From Megalonaias nervosa (Eukaryota; Mollusca; Bivalvia; Unionida; Unionidae): a DNA stretch of 64,000 nt. This document shows positions 26,301 to 38,300 of this stretch, in pieces. Under the pieces are notes generated by a model. The model worked only from the letters and a program-made list of their open reading frames with translations. It did not search any database and had not been told where the DNA came from. The stretch is from NCBI GenBank assembly GCA_016617855.1, contig JAECUM010093595.1:17841-81840 (forward strand), read 5' to 3'. The number at the start of each line of letters is the position of its first letter. Within the stretch, counting starts at the first letter, position 1. Position numbers and translations under genes: made by a program.

Positions 26301-29300
26301 GGAGCCCCTAGTATGGGATAAAATATCTGTTTTTCACCAGATACAAGTTTAGACATCTTCACTAGTTACTTATGCAGGATCTAGCTTTCACTTACAAGAC
26401 AAAAAAATACAGATATTTTTTTTCATAAAAATTTGTAACTTTCAAGAACTGATTTTCGTATTCTGAAAAATAAATTGGCAAGCAGATAACTCAAAATGAA
26501 GAAAATCTAAAGTTTCCAGACATAGCTAGAAGAATAATTCTTTTGGAAATTGTTTTTGGTATGTATAGTAGGCATGTGGTGTAATGGATAATTATAAAAT
26601 GAATTTTTCAATATAATGAAGGATATTGTTGGACTTTCAAAAAACCCCACAAGTACAGGAAAGAAGACCAGGCTTTTGAAATTAGCATTTCCTGTCTCAA
26701 AGGCAAATTAATATTTACATGGACAAGCTTGAAATCTGAAGCAACCAACTACATGCTTGGACAGGAAATGTGAACATTTAAATGGATTTTATTTAGTACA
26801 AATCTGAAATTCAGTTGCCCAGCACAAATAGACTTTCAAGAAAATAGGGAAACCAGCTACATGCTTGGACAGGAAATATGAACATTTAAATGGATTTTTA
26901 CTTAGTACAAATCTGAAATTCAGTTGCCCAGCACAAATAGACTCTCAAGAAAATAGGGAAAGTCTTAGAGACTTTGTTATTGTTAAAATAGGTGTGTAAT
27001 AAATTATTATAACCATAGACTTGAAAGTCATTGTTATTGCAAGGAACTAATTTAAAATATTGTACTGCAGAAGTAATCTCTTTTAATCATTTTTCCTCAG
27101 CCTTGTTTTGAATACAAGGCATGGGATCCTGACTTGAGTCCAGTTGCCCAACCCAATTTGGACTATTTGGCACCTGAGTATGCCCTCACAGAGAGCTGTG
27201 ACTTGCCCAGTGACTTATTTACCCTTGGAGTTGTCATGTACACGTTATTCAACAATGGAAAGCCACTCTATGAATGTAATGACCAGTTGTCTACATTCAG
27301 GAAAAATGCAGAAGAGGTAAGAAATATGTAGATAAAATGGATAGTATGTTTCTCTGTATAGTAGGTTAACTCATTAACCCCAGGAGGTTTTTGTCGTTTT
27401 CGCCTGAAATGCAAGTAGGAAACCCATTTTGGGGGCTATTTCTGAATACATCCTAATACATTGACCTCCAAGACATTTTAGGTTAACCTAATGCCTAGTT
27501 GTGTTAAAAACATCGTTTTTCATTGGCTATTTCGCCTGAGCATGAGCAGAAGGGTAAAAGCTGGACTTCTTTTTTTTCTTTTTTTTTTTGCTTAACGGAC
27601 CCATCATTTTCGTGTCGAGACCTCTCTTTATTCTAAATGCCCATCTTATCCTACTTTTTGCAAAGGTTCACCTGTCTGTGTGCAGTTCAGACCGGTCTGT
27701 CTTAGATCTGAGGCCAAAAAGTCTAAAATCTGGACACAAAATTGGATTCCGACCTTGGGCGAATTTCGGCTGGAAAAAACTCGGGTCCAAAAAGTTATGT
27801 TTTTCCCTCTGTATTTTGTAGTGCAACTAGAACATCCATATTATTTGGTATCATCGTAAAGCTACATCTGTCTACCTTTCTATAATACCACCCACTTTAT
27901 TGTGTCATACATGACCTTGACGCTACAGAGCTCAGAAGTAGGCTACCACCTCCTGCCACGTAAACGTGGCGCCAGGGGTTAATGAGTTAAAGCATTTTAT
28001 AATATTTCATTCCCAGTTCTAGAAAGCATTACTAAGGGCTGTTCCATTAAAACATACATGGGACCCAGAGAAGGCACTTTTAATTTGGGTACCCACCCAT
28101 AGAGGCAAGTTAGAATTTTCTTATCATTTTGATATGAAATCTGAACCTTTAATATATGTGTTTTGGTTCATGATTAGTAGTTGTTCTGTTTATAAACACG
28201 ACTCAAGCCAATGTTGATGGAACTTGCTGCAAAGAAATAACATCTACAGATGCTGTAGTAGATACTTTTACCAGTGAAGCAAAAACAGAATGCACAATGA
28301 ACACAAATGAAATGCTGAAGGAAGACAAACACAATGATTATTATGTTTTGAAGAAAATGGGAAACACAAATGCAGAACACAAATAAATGATAAATGGAAC
28401 AACATTTGAATGCATTTAATAAATGGATTTGAAAATCAATTACTTCCAAGCTGCAGTTAAATTTCCAATGTTGAAAGCACTTTCACATCATATATCAAAT
28501 TTCTTTTTGTTTTGACAGAGTGTGTTTCACCCGTTACAAGCTGTGACAATGGTCTTCTCAAGGCAGAAATAAAAAAAATAACTGCCAATGATGTGATAAC
28601 ATAGTCATTGGCGGTTGAACAAAGCAAATAAGAAAAAACATTGAATACTCAACAGCTATATTTGTATACATATTGCAGTTGTGGTAGTTTTACTTTATTG
28701 TAAACTGAGTGCATTTTATACATTTGCTATTTCATTACATGATAGTTTTAATAAAGACAGGTTATGAAAGCTGTAGTTCTCTTCCTTTAATGTTTTAGAA
28801 ATCCAAAACTGAACTTTGGTCAATGTATTTCTGTTTTGTTCCAAACAAGTCAGAATGTAAGGAAACAAAGTTCTAATCTGAATGTAGACCATAAGCAAAA
28901 CATCACAAGAGAGATAAATGCAGAAATGAATGGAATGCAAATGGAATGTAAACAGAACATAAATGGAATGAAAATGAAGTGCAAAAATGCAGCATTGGTA
29001 ATTTTACCCATGGCATGGTCTGACGCTAATAGATAAAATGGTTTTCTCTATTTCCAGGAAAGCAGGGATATATCTTTAATTTCTTTGATCTACCTTGCAA
29101 ATAAGCATCAAGCTAATTTTCTTTTTAAGAACAATTTCTGTTTTACCTAACTATGCTTCGATCCCTTCTGTCTCTATCTTTAAGGGTCAGAATTTCTCAA
29201 TAGTTGCCATATTTTGATTTTTTTGTTGCCAGATTCTTGGAAAAAACATATTTAGGTGAAAAGTCTTCTGTAGTTTCTTAATCAGTATTTTAAATCAGCT

Positions 29301-32300
29301 ATTGAACATCAATTTAGCACACTTAGAATTTTTGTTATGGGATAGATAAGTAAACAAGATCCTAGTTAATAGTTGCTTAAATATCATTTGTTCCATTACA
29401 ATGTTTGTATTACAGCTTAGCAAGTGGAGGGGTAAACTGTTGGAAAAACTCCCAGAGGAGTTAAGAGAGATTGTCAAGCTTCTCCTTAACACAGAACCAG
29501 CAGTCAGACCTGACCCAGATCAGCTGAGTAAGGTAAGCTTATTTGCAACAGAGATTAGTGGAATGTGATATGAATTCTGAAGGACAGCACCCAGTAGAGG
29601 TCAGTGGAATATGATATGAATTGTGAATGACAGCTCCCAGTTGAGATTAGTAGAATGTGATTTGAACTTTGAAGGGCCTCTTCCAGCAGAGATGATTGGA
29701 ATTGGATATTAACTGTGAAGAGCAGCTGAAGTTGGAACTCAGGTTCTCATTTGCGTGACTTGTGTTTTTACAATTGAAGAAGTAGGTTTTTAACTGAAGT
29801 GTTCATTCTTTCTAACCCATGGTGATGGCAAAGTGAAACGTGGGTGACTTAAAGTTTCAGATTGACACCAGTGGCCAATCTTTGGCAGTATGACTTATTG
29901 TTTATTTCTAATTTTGGGGGCAGAAAGATAACATGAATAGAACAGCTGCCTCAGTAAAACCAGAGGTGTGTGTGTGTGTGTGTGTGTGATTTGGATTTTT
30001 AATGTTGCTTTAACAATTTTTCAATCATATCGCTACATTGTCTGCACTGTGGCAGTTTATAGTGATGTCTAGCACGAGGGTATCATGCCATGGACATGTA
30101 GCATGATGTCCCACCCAGTCACATTATCCTGACACCAGGCTGACCAGTCCTAACACTAACCTCTTAATGCTGAGCGCCTAGCAAGGCAGCTGTTGGTACC
30201 ATACAGTTTCATAATGGGTTCATTATTTTTTCTATGATAGGCCTGCCATGTAACAGATGCTATATTTCTCCCATGGTAACCCCAGGGGGTCTTCCTTGTA
30301 ACAGGTATAGTATTTCTTCCATGTTAAGGCCAAGGGTCTGCCTTGTAACAGGTGCTGCGTTTCTTGCATGGTAAAGCCTGGAGACCTGTTTTGTAACAGG
30401 TATAGTATTATTCTGCAATCACATTACATTAGAAATATTAGCCTACTACCTTGTGAATCCATCCCAACTAAATGATGAAAACTGTCTTTTTCTATTTCAA
30501 TAGACAAAGGGCAGTAACTCTTGCCCATTACCTCCCCTTGACATTGCCAGGTATTGCTATTTTTTAGCTTCGCTGTTGTACAGGATACCATGATACAGTT
30601 TATCCTCTGACAGTCCAAGCCATTTTGTGCTTTAATTGATTAATCTAATGTTCCTTTTGGATTTATTGTGTGGATTAATCATTCTGCTGCAGGTTGTATA
30701 CATTCTTTCTATAATTTCTGCTGACCAATCCAGTGGTCTAGTGGTTAGAGCATCCGCCTCAGATGCAGGAGGTCGCGGGTTCGAACCCTGGCCGAGTCTT
30801 ACCAAAGACTTACGAAATGATACTAACAGCTGCCTTGCTAGGTGCTCAGCATTAAGAGGTTAGTGTTAAGACTGGTCGGCCTGGTGTCAGGATAATGTGA
30901 CTGGGTGAGACATGATGCTACATGTCTGCAGCATGATGCCCCAGCGCTAGACATCACTCCAAACTGCCACACTGCCGACATCATAGCAATATGACTGAAA
31001 AAATGCTAAAGCTACGTTAAAATCCAAATCACACACACACAAACAATTTCTGCCAAATTTGAGTGATTTTGGCACCTTTAGAGACTTTGTCCTTTTTACA
31101 ACCACATTACACCACACTATCATTGACCTCTGCTAGGTTATTACAAGTTAGTGCAATTTTGACTTTTTTGCTTACTCCATCTGTGTAAGAGTTGGTTTTA
31201 CAAGTTATTAACATACTGCATTGCTAATTTATGCTTTGTTTTTTCTCTTCTTGTGTAGTTTCAGTAAAATGGTAAACTAAATACTTGAAATGTATAAAGT
31301 TAAAAGCATGGTCGATAAGTTTTAAATGTGTCACCGACTTTTTCGATTCCTTCGTTAGTAACAGTGAATACATTTATATTAGCGAGTTAGTAGCTGAATT
31401 ACTAATACTAATTTTAGCTTTGCTTTCTCTTCTTGTGTCATTTCAGCACAGTGTCATCTAAATGCTGTATATGCAACTTCAGAGAATGGAAGTCTACCAT
31501 GACTCTTGTTTTGTTTATACTAAGTATACACTATCTATGATACGCAGCATCTGTAATATGTGGTCAGAGGATGTCTGGGCTACCATTTTAGCTAGTTAGT
31601 CACATACTGATTTGCTAGTCTGTGCTATTAGCTAGTTAGTTACATTCTGATTTGCTAATCTATGCTGTGTTTTCTTTTCTTGAATGTGTCATTTCAGGAG
31701 AAATATTTACTAAATGCATAAAATGCATGTTCAAAGCAATGATCCATTTGGCACTGAAGGGAAGGAAAGAGGGAATAAGTCAAGGAAGACAACTTATGGT
31801 TCATTGTTGGTGAGACCAACTCATTGGAGATTATACCCCAGTTTTAGGCAAACTAGTGGGCTTAATCCCCCTGCATGTCCAAGCATAGCCTTTGGGCCTG
31901 TATGTCAGGGTACATGGGGCTTGTATTGGATCATTTGGATCCACCTCCTCATACCACTGCACAGTTCCAAGCTGTCCAGTCGTTATGCCATTACTGACTG
32001 TACAGCACACACCAACCATCCAGCATGGGAGATCTTTTGAGAGGACAGCTAGTTCCCCAATTTTCGGCAGCCCAGTAGGTATACGTACCCCTACATGTCT
32101 GAGCATGCTCTTTGGGTCTGTAAGTCCAGATGCATGGGTTTTGTACCTGATCCATTGGATCCACATAACAAAACCAAACCGTCGCTGGCTATCCAGCCAA
32201 CACTGCTGTCCAGCCATTCCAACATGGAGACCTCTTCATTGAGTTGGTCCTGCCTATAATTTATGGGGATCTTAGTGATAGATGTATCTGTCTTACCATA

Positions 32301-35300
32301 CTGTTGGGGACATGCCCTTTCTGTGACGGAGATTTCTTTGAGAAATCTGTCTATCCAGCCAGGCCAATGGAATGGCCAGTACCGATGATAGCCAGACCAT
32401 CTTCTATACTGCCAGCTTCCAGGCTGACCATTCAGTGGGCAAACCAGCCATCAGTCCCAGCAGTGCCTGACTTCCGTATGTTCACTGCTTGACCACAGGG
32501 GAGAGCTTGTGATTATTTCATAGGGATGGAATTGAGTCGTCATACCACCTGGTATGTCTTCTCTAGAGGTGCTTGTAGACCCAGTTGGGTTTCGACATAC
32601 AGTTAGTGCAATGAAACTCCTTCAAATTTATCATTATTCACATCTTACTCAGATCTGACCATGGAATGCACTGAAGTTTAGCTTTCAAGCCACTGTCAAG
32701 GACAGTTATAGGGTGTTGGCTACTTCAGAATGCCTTCTATCCCCTACTGCTACTTTAAAGAATTGGTAGATCTTGACAAGAAGGAAGGAACAGACCTAAG
32801 GCAACAGATTCCTTCAGTATTTATCTCCTTGAACTTGACAAGAATATAATAGTTGTTTATATGTCCACTCATCTGTTTATAAAGCGGACAAATGTACTCC
32901 ATGCCTGTCAGAGCTGGTGCAGGATGTCGTTGCACCTTCTTCATTGGCCTCAATGGCACCTCTCAGACTTGACAGAGACACATGGCAAAAGCCATGTTTT
33001 AGAGGCCATGGCCAAGATTGCTAGGGTCATTGACCAGGGCTGCTCACCATACTGTGGCCAGATTTTGATGGGTTTGACCAATTTACTCATGATAATGACG
33101 CGTTGCCTGTCTGTAATCCATGTCTCTCAGACCTTGTCATACCTTCCATCTCTGGATGACCCTATTTGGGTCACCGTAGCTTTGGATGAAGAATAAAGGA
33201 AGTTGGAAGGCAGGCAGCTCAGGAACTGCCCTTTCACCATTCCGCTCAACCCACACAGGCATTTGGAACCACTCGGCTCCCGCCAGTGTGAAGGGAAAAG
33301 GTGTCAACTGTTACCTGGGTACTCTGGTACTTGCCTGTTCATAATTACAAAGGTAACAATATTAGCTATAGGGTACCTGTTTAATGCATGTAAAATAAAC
33401 AACCCAAAAACACATTTCTAAGTTCAGATTAAAGGTTATATCTGGCAAAGTCAGGAATGAGCGAGGCACAGAATAACGAGTACAGTTCAAGGCTCATGTT
33501 GTGTGATATTGATCCATCATTAGACCTCCTTCTATGGAACTTGTATTTTTTACAACATGCGACCATTTGGCTATGCACTTCGAACAGTTTCCTTATTTTC
33601 TATTTATAGTAACTCTGCATAACACATTTCCAAGAAAACAGATGACTTTCTTGAATTTGAAACCATGTGCTACAGATTCATTATAGTTTGATAAACACTT
33701 AAATAGCAAACCAGTCTATATTAAAAAAAAACATGGTTCCAGATATTAAGTGAAATGGGCTTTATAGATGTGATTTGTGGACGTTATATGACTAAAATAT
33801 GTTAGAGCAGAGTGATTTTGTTAAACTGAAGAACATGTTGCATCAGGAAAAGGACAAATCAATAGCACTTTACAAATTTTGAAAGAGGAATTCACCAGTG
33901 ATGTAATACATCATTCATCTGTGGACTTGACTTTACAATCTTTTACTGTGAAAGTGAAACAAGTAATGTAGACTAGTAAAGTGAATGTTATCTATAAATA
34001 ATTTATCATTTTGTTTCGTGTCTCTATTATCATACTAATCCATACTATTCCATATTCACAGGATCTCCCTATTCCCTCATGCTGCTCATCAAAAACAAAA
34101 AAATAAAGAGAGCTTGTGTGAAGACCACAATCCCCAGAGTTTTATTCAAGGCTGTTTCTCTTTCAGAAAGCAAACAGCAAGTTGAGATCCATCATTGACT
34201 GGAGTTGCCTCAACCAGTTCAAGATGGAGACGGTGACTTCAATCTGCCTCTGTTTGATGGGACGAGTATGTGGTCAGTCTCAATCTGACAGATGCATACT
34301 TCCCTATCTACCCATGTCACAAACTTTTTCTCCGTTTTTGCTTACTGTGACACATTTTATCAGTTCAGAGTTCTCCTGTTGATCTCAGCATCAGTCCTTG
34401 GGATTTTACTGAGATTGTGGATTATGTTGTCACCCTGTTCTGATCGACGTCATCTACAGTGACAGCAGTGTACCTGGACAACATCCTCCAGAAACATGTG
34501 GTAAGTTCTATTCTTTCCTGAGGCAGGAATGACCTCTCTTTTAGATCATCCAGGCTTTCTAATAAACTAGGAAAGGTTAGCCCTCAGTCCATCCCAGAAT
34601 TTGTCTATCTGGACATGGCAGTTTTAACCAACTGGAATCTGGTATGACTTCCTGGTGTTTGTGTAATCAGAATCGTCAAGCTCAAATCTCTTTCCAACAG
34701 GACTTGGAATTCATTGAGAGAGTTTTGCAACTTTTGCAAGTTATTCAATGTGGGAGTGGACTTGATCCTGCTCGGCTGTCTTTTTTATGGACATTGCAAG
34801 TGCAATGGCACCCCTTTTCAAGTCTCCTTGATCAAACAGTCATGGTTGCACCCAGGATTCGATGATTTCTGTGTCAGTGGTGAAGCCCAGGTTAGCTGAC
34901 CATGGGAATGCCACAGGAGAAGCCCCAAACGGATATAACGGTATGTACTGACAACGGTGTGGAAGGTTGGGGTGCCCACCTGTTGCCAACCTTTACTACT
35001 GTCAGCAACCGTGGGAGCTGGGGGAATGGCATCTTCATATCAACATCCTAGAAATGAAGGCCGTCATCTATGTTTTTCACTTCTGAAAAGGTCAACTCCG
35101 AACCAAAAATGGTCCTTGCTAGGTCCAATAACTCTGTCGTTGTTACCTGTCTCAAACAGAGAGGCACAAATCACTTGACCTGTGTGTTCTGATTTGGCAG
35201 TTTCTGTGTTGTTGCGACAATCTCCATGTCAGTGTACAAATCAGACACATTCCAGCCAGACTCAATGTCTTGTCTAACACTATATCCAGAATAGGTCATG

Positions 35301-38300
35301 TCCTTCACATGGAATGGTCTCTCCATCAATCAGTCATTACTCGGATTCATGTACTTTGGGGGCATATAATGATTGAACTCTTTGCAGCAAAGTGGAATCA
35401 CAGCTATCCACCATTGTCTCTTCAGTTACAGACCCAAAAGCTTGAGTAGTGATACACTGTCATTCATTTGGAAAGGATTGGGGGCATTAGTCTCCCCTCC
35501 CATGGTGCTGAGGCTGAAAATAATCCAGAAGTTACTAGGTCAGAATGGCAAGATGATTTGGATAGACCCTCCATATGGAACAAGTCCTGGATCATTCTAG
35601 TGATAGATATGTCCAGGAAGATTATTTCCAACCAGTATCTTCTCTAACAACCACAGTCATGAGTGGTCCTTCCCTGCCTGGACCATCTTCTTCTTCTACA
35701 CACTTGGCTCTTATCAAGACAGCCTTGTGAGACAAACAATTCAGACCTTCAGTTGTGGAGAGAATCTTGTGAGCAAGAAGACTTCCACTCTGAAGCTTAC
35801 AATGGAGAGTGGCATATTTTCATGGACTGGTGCCATACTAACAACATTGTCACTCTGTGTGCCTCAATCTCTTAACTGGCAGACTTTTTTTCTCTGGCTC
35901 TTTGAGGAGAAATAGTTGACCCCATCTCTATCAAAGGTTACTGCCCCATGATATTGGACACGTTCGGGCATCATGGCAGACATGATTTTGGGCAGGATAT
36001 AGACCTGTTGGATCTTTTAGACCTTTTTTGGTCTCAATCGACCATTATCCCTCACTGTTTCCAAATGAAACCAATCCTGGGTTTTAACATGGCTCGCTTC
36101 GAATCTGTTTGAACCTCTAGCCCACACTTCACTGAAGTCACTATCATACAAGTCATGTTTCCTGATAGCTTTAGTTTCCACATGCAGGGTGAGCAAGCTG
36201 CATGCCCTTTATGTCGACCCAAACTCTCTTCAGTTCAGATTGGAGGGTTTGGTGATTCTCTTCACACAACCTGGCTTCATAGCCTAAAATTAGTCACCAC
36301 CTGTTGGTAACCAAAGATTAGTCACTCACACACTCTCTACCATAGATAATCTGAGAACAGCAGCCATGCAAGATCCTGCTCACACTCGCAAGTACTACTT
36401 GAAACACAAGAAGACAAGTCATGACACACAAATGTCTCCTCCTTCCAGTGTGACCTGGAACACAGAATATCATCCTTCAAGCCCTTCCTGGTTGAAGTTG
36501 GTTGTATGCTTGATGTACTTTGCCATCTCAGCAGGTCAGAGTGAACTCATGAAGATTACTACTTTGAAGCTTTGGACCATCTCTGTGAGCCTTTCATTCA
36601 AACACAACTTTTCAATCTGAGATATAATAGAAGCTCCTCATTGGCATACAGAGTCAACATTCCCAAGCCATCATCTCAGAGACGCATAGGAGAATCTTGA
36701 ATCTGGTAGGTCCAGTGGTGGCAGAACAGATGGCTATTAGACCCAACCACATTACTTAAAAACCTTCCCAACCACTCCGCCATGTATGCATCATTGTCAG
36801 TATCTCACTCAGCTAAAAACTAGCAATGCCTGGCAGTGCCGAAGTAAGGCAGTGGGCAAAAGTTATTGCCCTTTGTCTATTGATATAGACAGAAAAAGTA
36901 GATTTTCATCTTTTAGTAGGCTGGATTCATGAGATAGCAGGCTAATATTTCCCCGTTTTAATTATTTTAGTTACAATGTTTCTCCAGATTATTTACTGTG
37001 CTTGTTAACTAATAGATTTAAGTAATTCTGTGTTTCATTGTATGCAAAATGTACAAGAATAACTGTTAACATTATTAAAATTCTGAGATACAATTTAAAT
37101 ATACTTGTCAGTTAATTACCTGTGTCCGACCTTCTTTCTTTGAACTTGCTTCCTTGATTGAATGAATAATGTAAAGGAACAGACAGATCAATGAATGAAT
37201 TATTAATACACACAGATATTGAAAAATTATTAAAACACAATTGAATAAGTTTAGCAAATACACCAAGTTGATCACTAAAATGGTTCTGAAGGGAGAGAGA
37301 GAAGAGAATAGATAAAAAAACATAAATTAGCAAGTTGACGACAAAACAGAATGAGACTGAACTAACCACTTAAATGTTGGCATTATCACATCATCCATGC
37401 AGTATGATTATTTCATGGGTTTCTCATGAATTGCTACATGTATAAAAAAAATAACCAGTTATTTGTTCATACAGGTAAACAAGAGTGCACTGGAAAGTCA
37501 CTACCTGGTGTGCCATTGTTCAGTAGGGATTTCATCCTGATGCACTTTGAATCATGCATAGGGAGTGCACTGTGTCAGGTTTAGTCTAAAGTGTAATTTC
37601 CATTTGTGCAAACTTGAAAACATGTGATTGGTGTATGGTGTAAAATTTAGATGACAGCAGATGATAAATTGTAGTTATGCACTATATTGGGATAAAATGC
37701 ACAAATTCAATAATAAGCGCTCATTTCTTTTTGTTTCAGATACCATTTTTTGAGGATGTGGGCTCATCCACTCTCCATTATATGGATACACTGTTTCAGA
37801 GAGACAACAAACAGAAATCACAATTCTTTAAGGGATTACCTAAAATCATCACAAAATTGCCAAAGGTTGGAAAGTCAGAAAACACCTTTTTATAACTGAA
37901 ATCAGTTCATTGTATAACATATGTACCAATCAAATAAAGTCAATTTCACTTAATATTTTCATTGATCTTTTGCCAAATAATTAAATGCAGTTATCTGGAT
38001 AATGCAAGTAAACAGTGAATCAGAATTAAGGGGAGATAATAGGCAATGTAAATTATAGATAAACATTGATAGATTAGTTATACCAGTGACAGTTATCTAT
38101 ATTAAGGAGAGTAAAAGTAAGTTAAACATGAATTTGAGGAAATAAAATGTATGTGACTATAATAAATTGTAATCTTTGACAGCAGATTTTCATTGTACTA
38201 ACCACATGCACAAAAATCTATAATCTTATGTCCCTCTAAAAATTTTCTAATGCATCATAAAGCACTCATTGCCTCAGAGCAAGATGGAATTGGCACTATA

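Larger units (their letters stand above)
17054..27100 (+). other. SCYL2 intron 4 (about 10 kb)
   Basis: AT-rich. It holds TA tracts (18842-18873, 20308-20340, 20434-20455), CT/GA/GT microsatellites (19475-19495, 19621-19692), two fold-back MITEs, a possible Tigger-like end (21190-21390), the 45-bp array (23690-24125), a ~190-bp loose duplication at 25540-25810 and a 108-bp tandem duplication (26743-26961). No exon or RNA gene is recognisable. Confidence 0.7.
29533..37739 (+). other. SCYL2 intron 6 (about 8.2 kb)
   Basis: Loose ~53-bp repeats lie at 29545-29720 (gattagtggaatgtgatatg) and ~60-bp repeats at 30240-30415 (cttgtaacaggtatagtatt). It also holds two SINEs in opposite orientation, acceptor-like tandem units (31200-31720), a DIRS-like element (31714-36760), and nothing recognisable from 36900 to the exon 7 acceptor. 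Confidence 0.75.

Noticed and set aside
31831..32242. Overlapping 108-128-codon frames on both strands as host genes
   Set aside because: They sit in the GC-richer 5' part of the decayed DIRS-like element and reflect its internal duplication.
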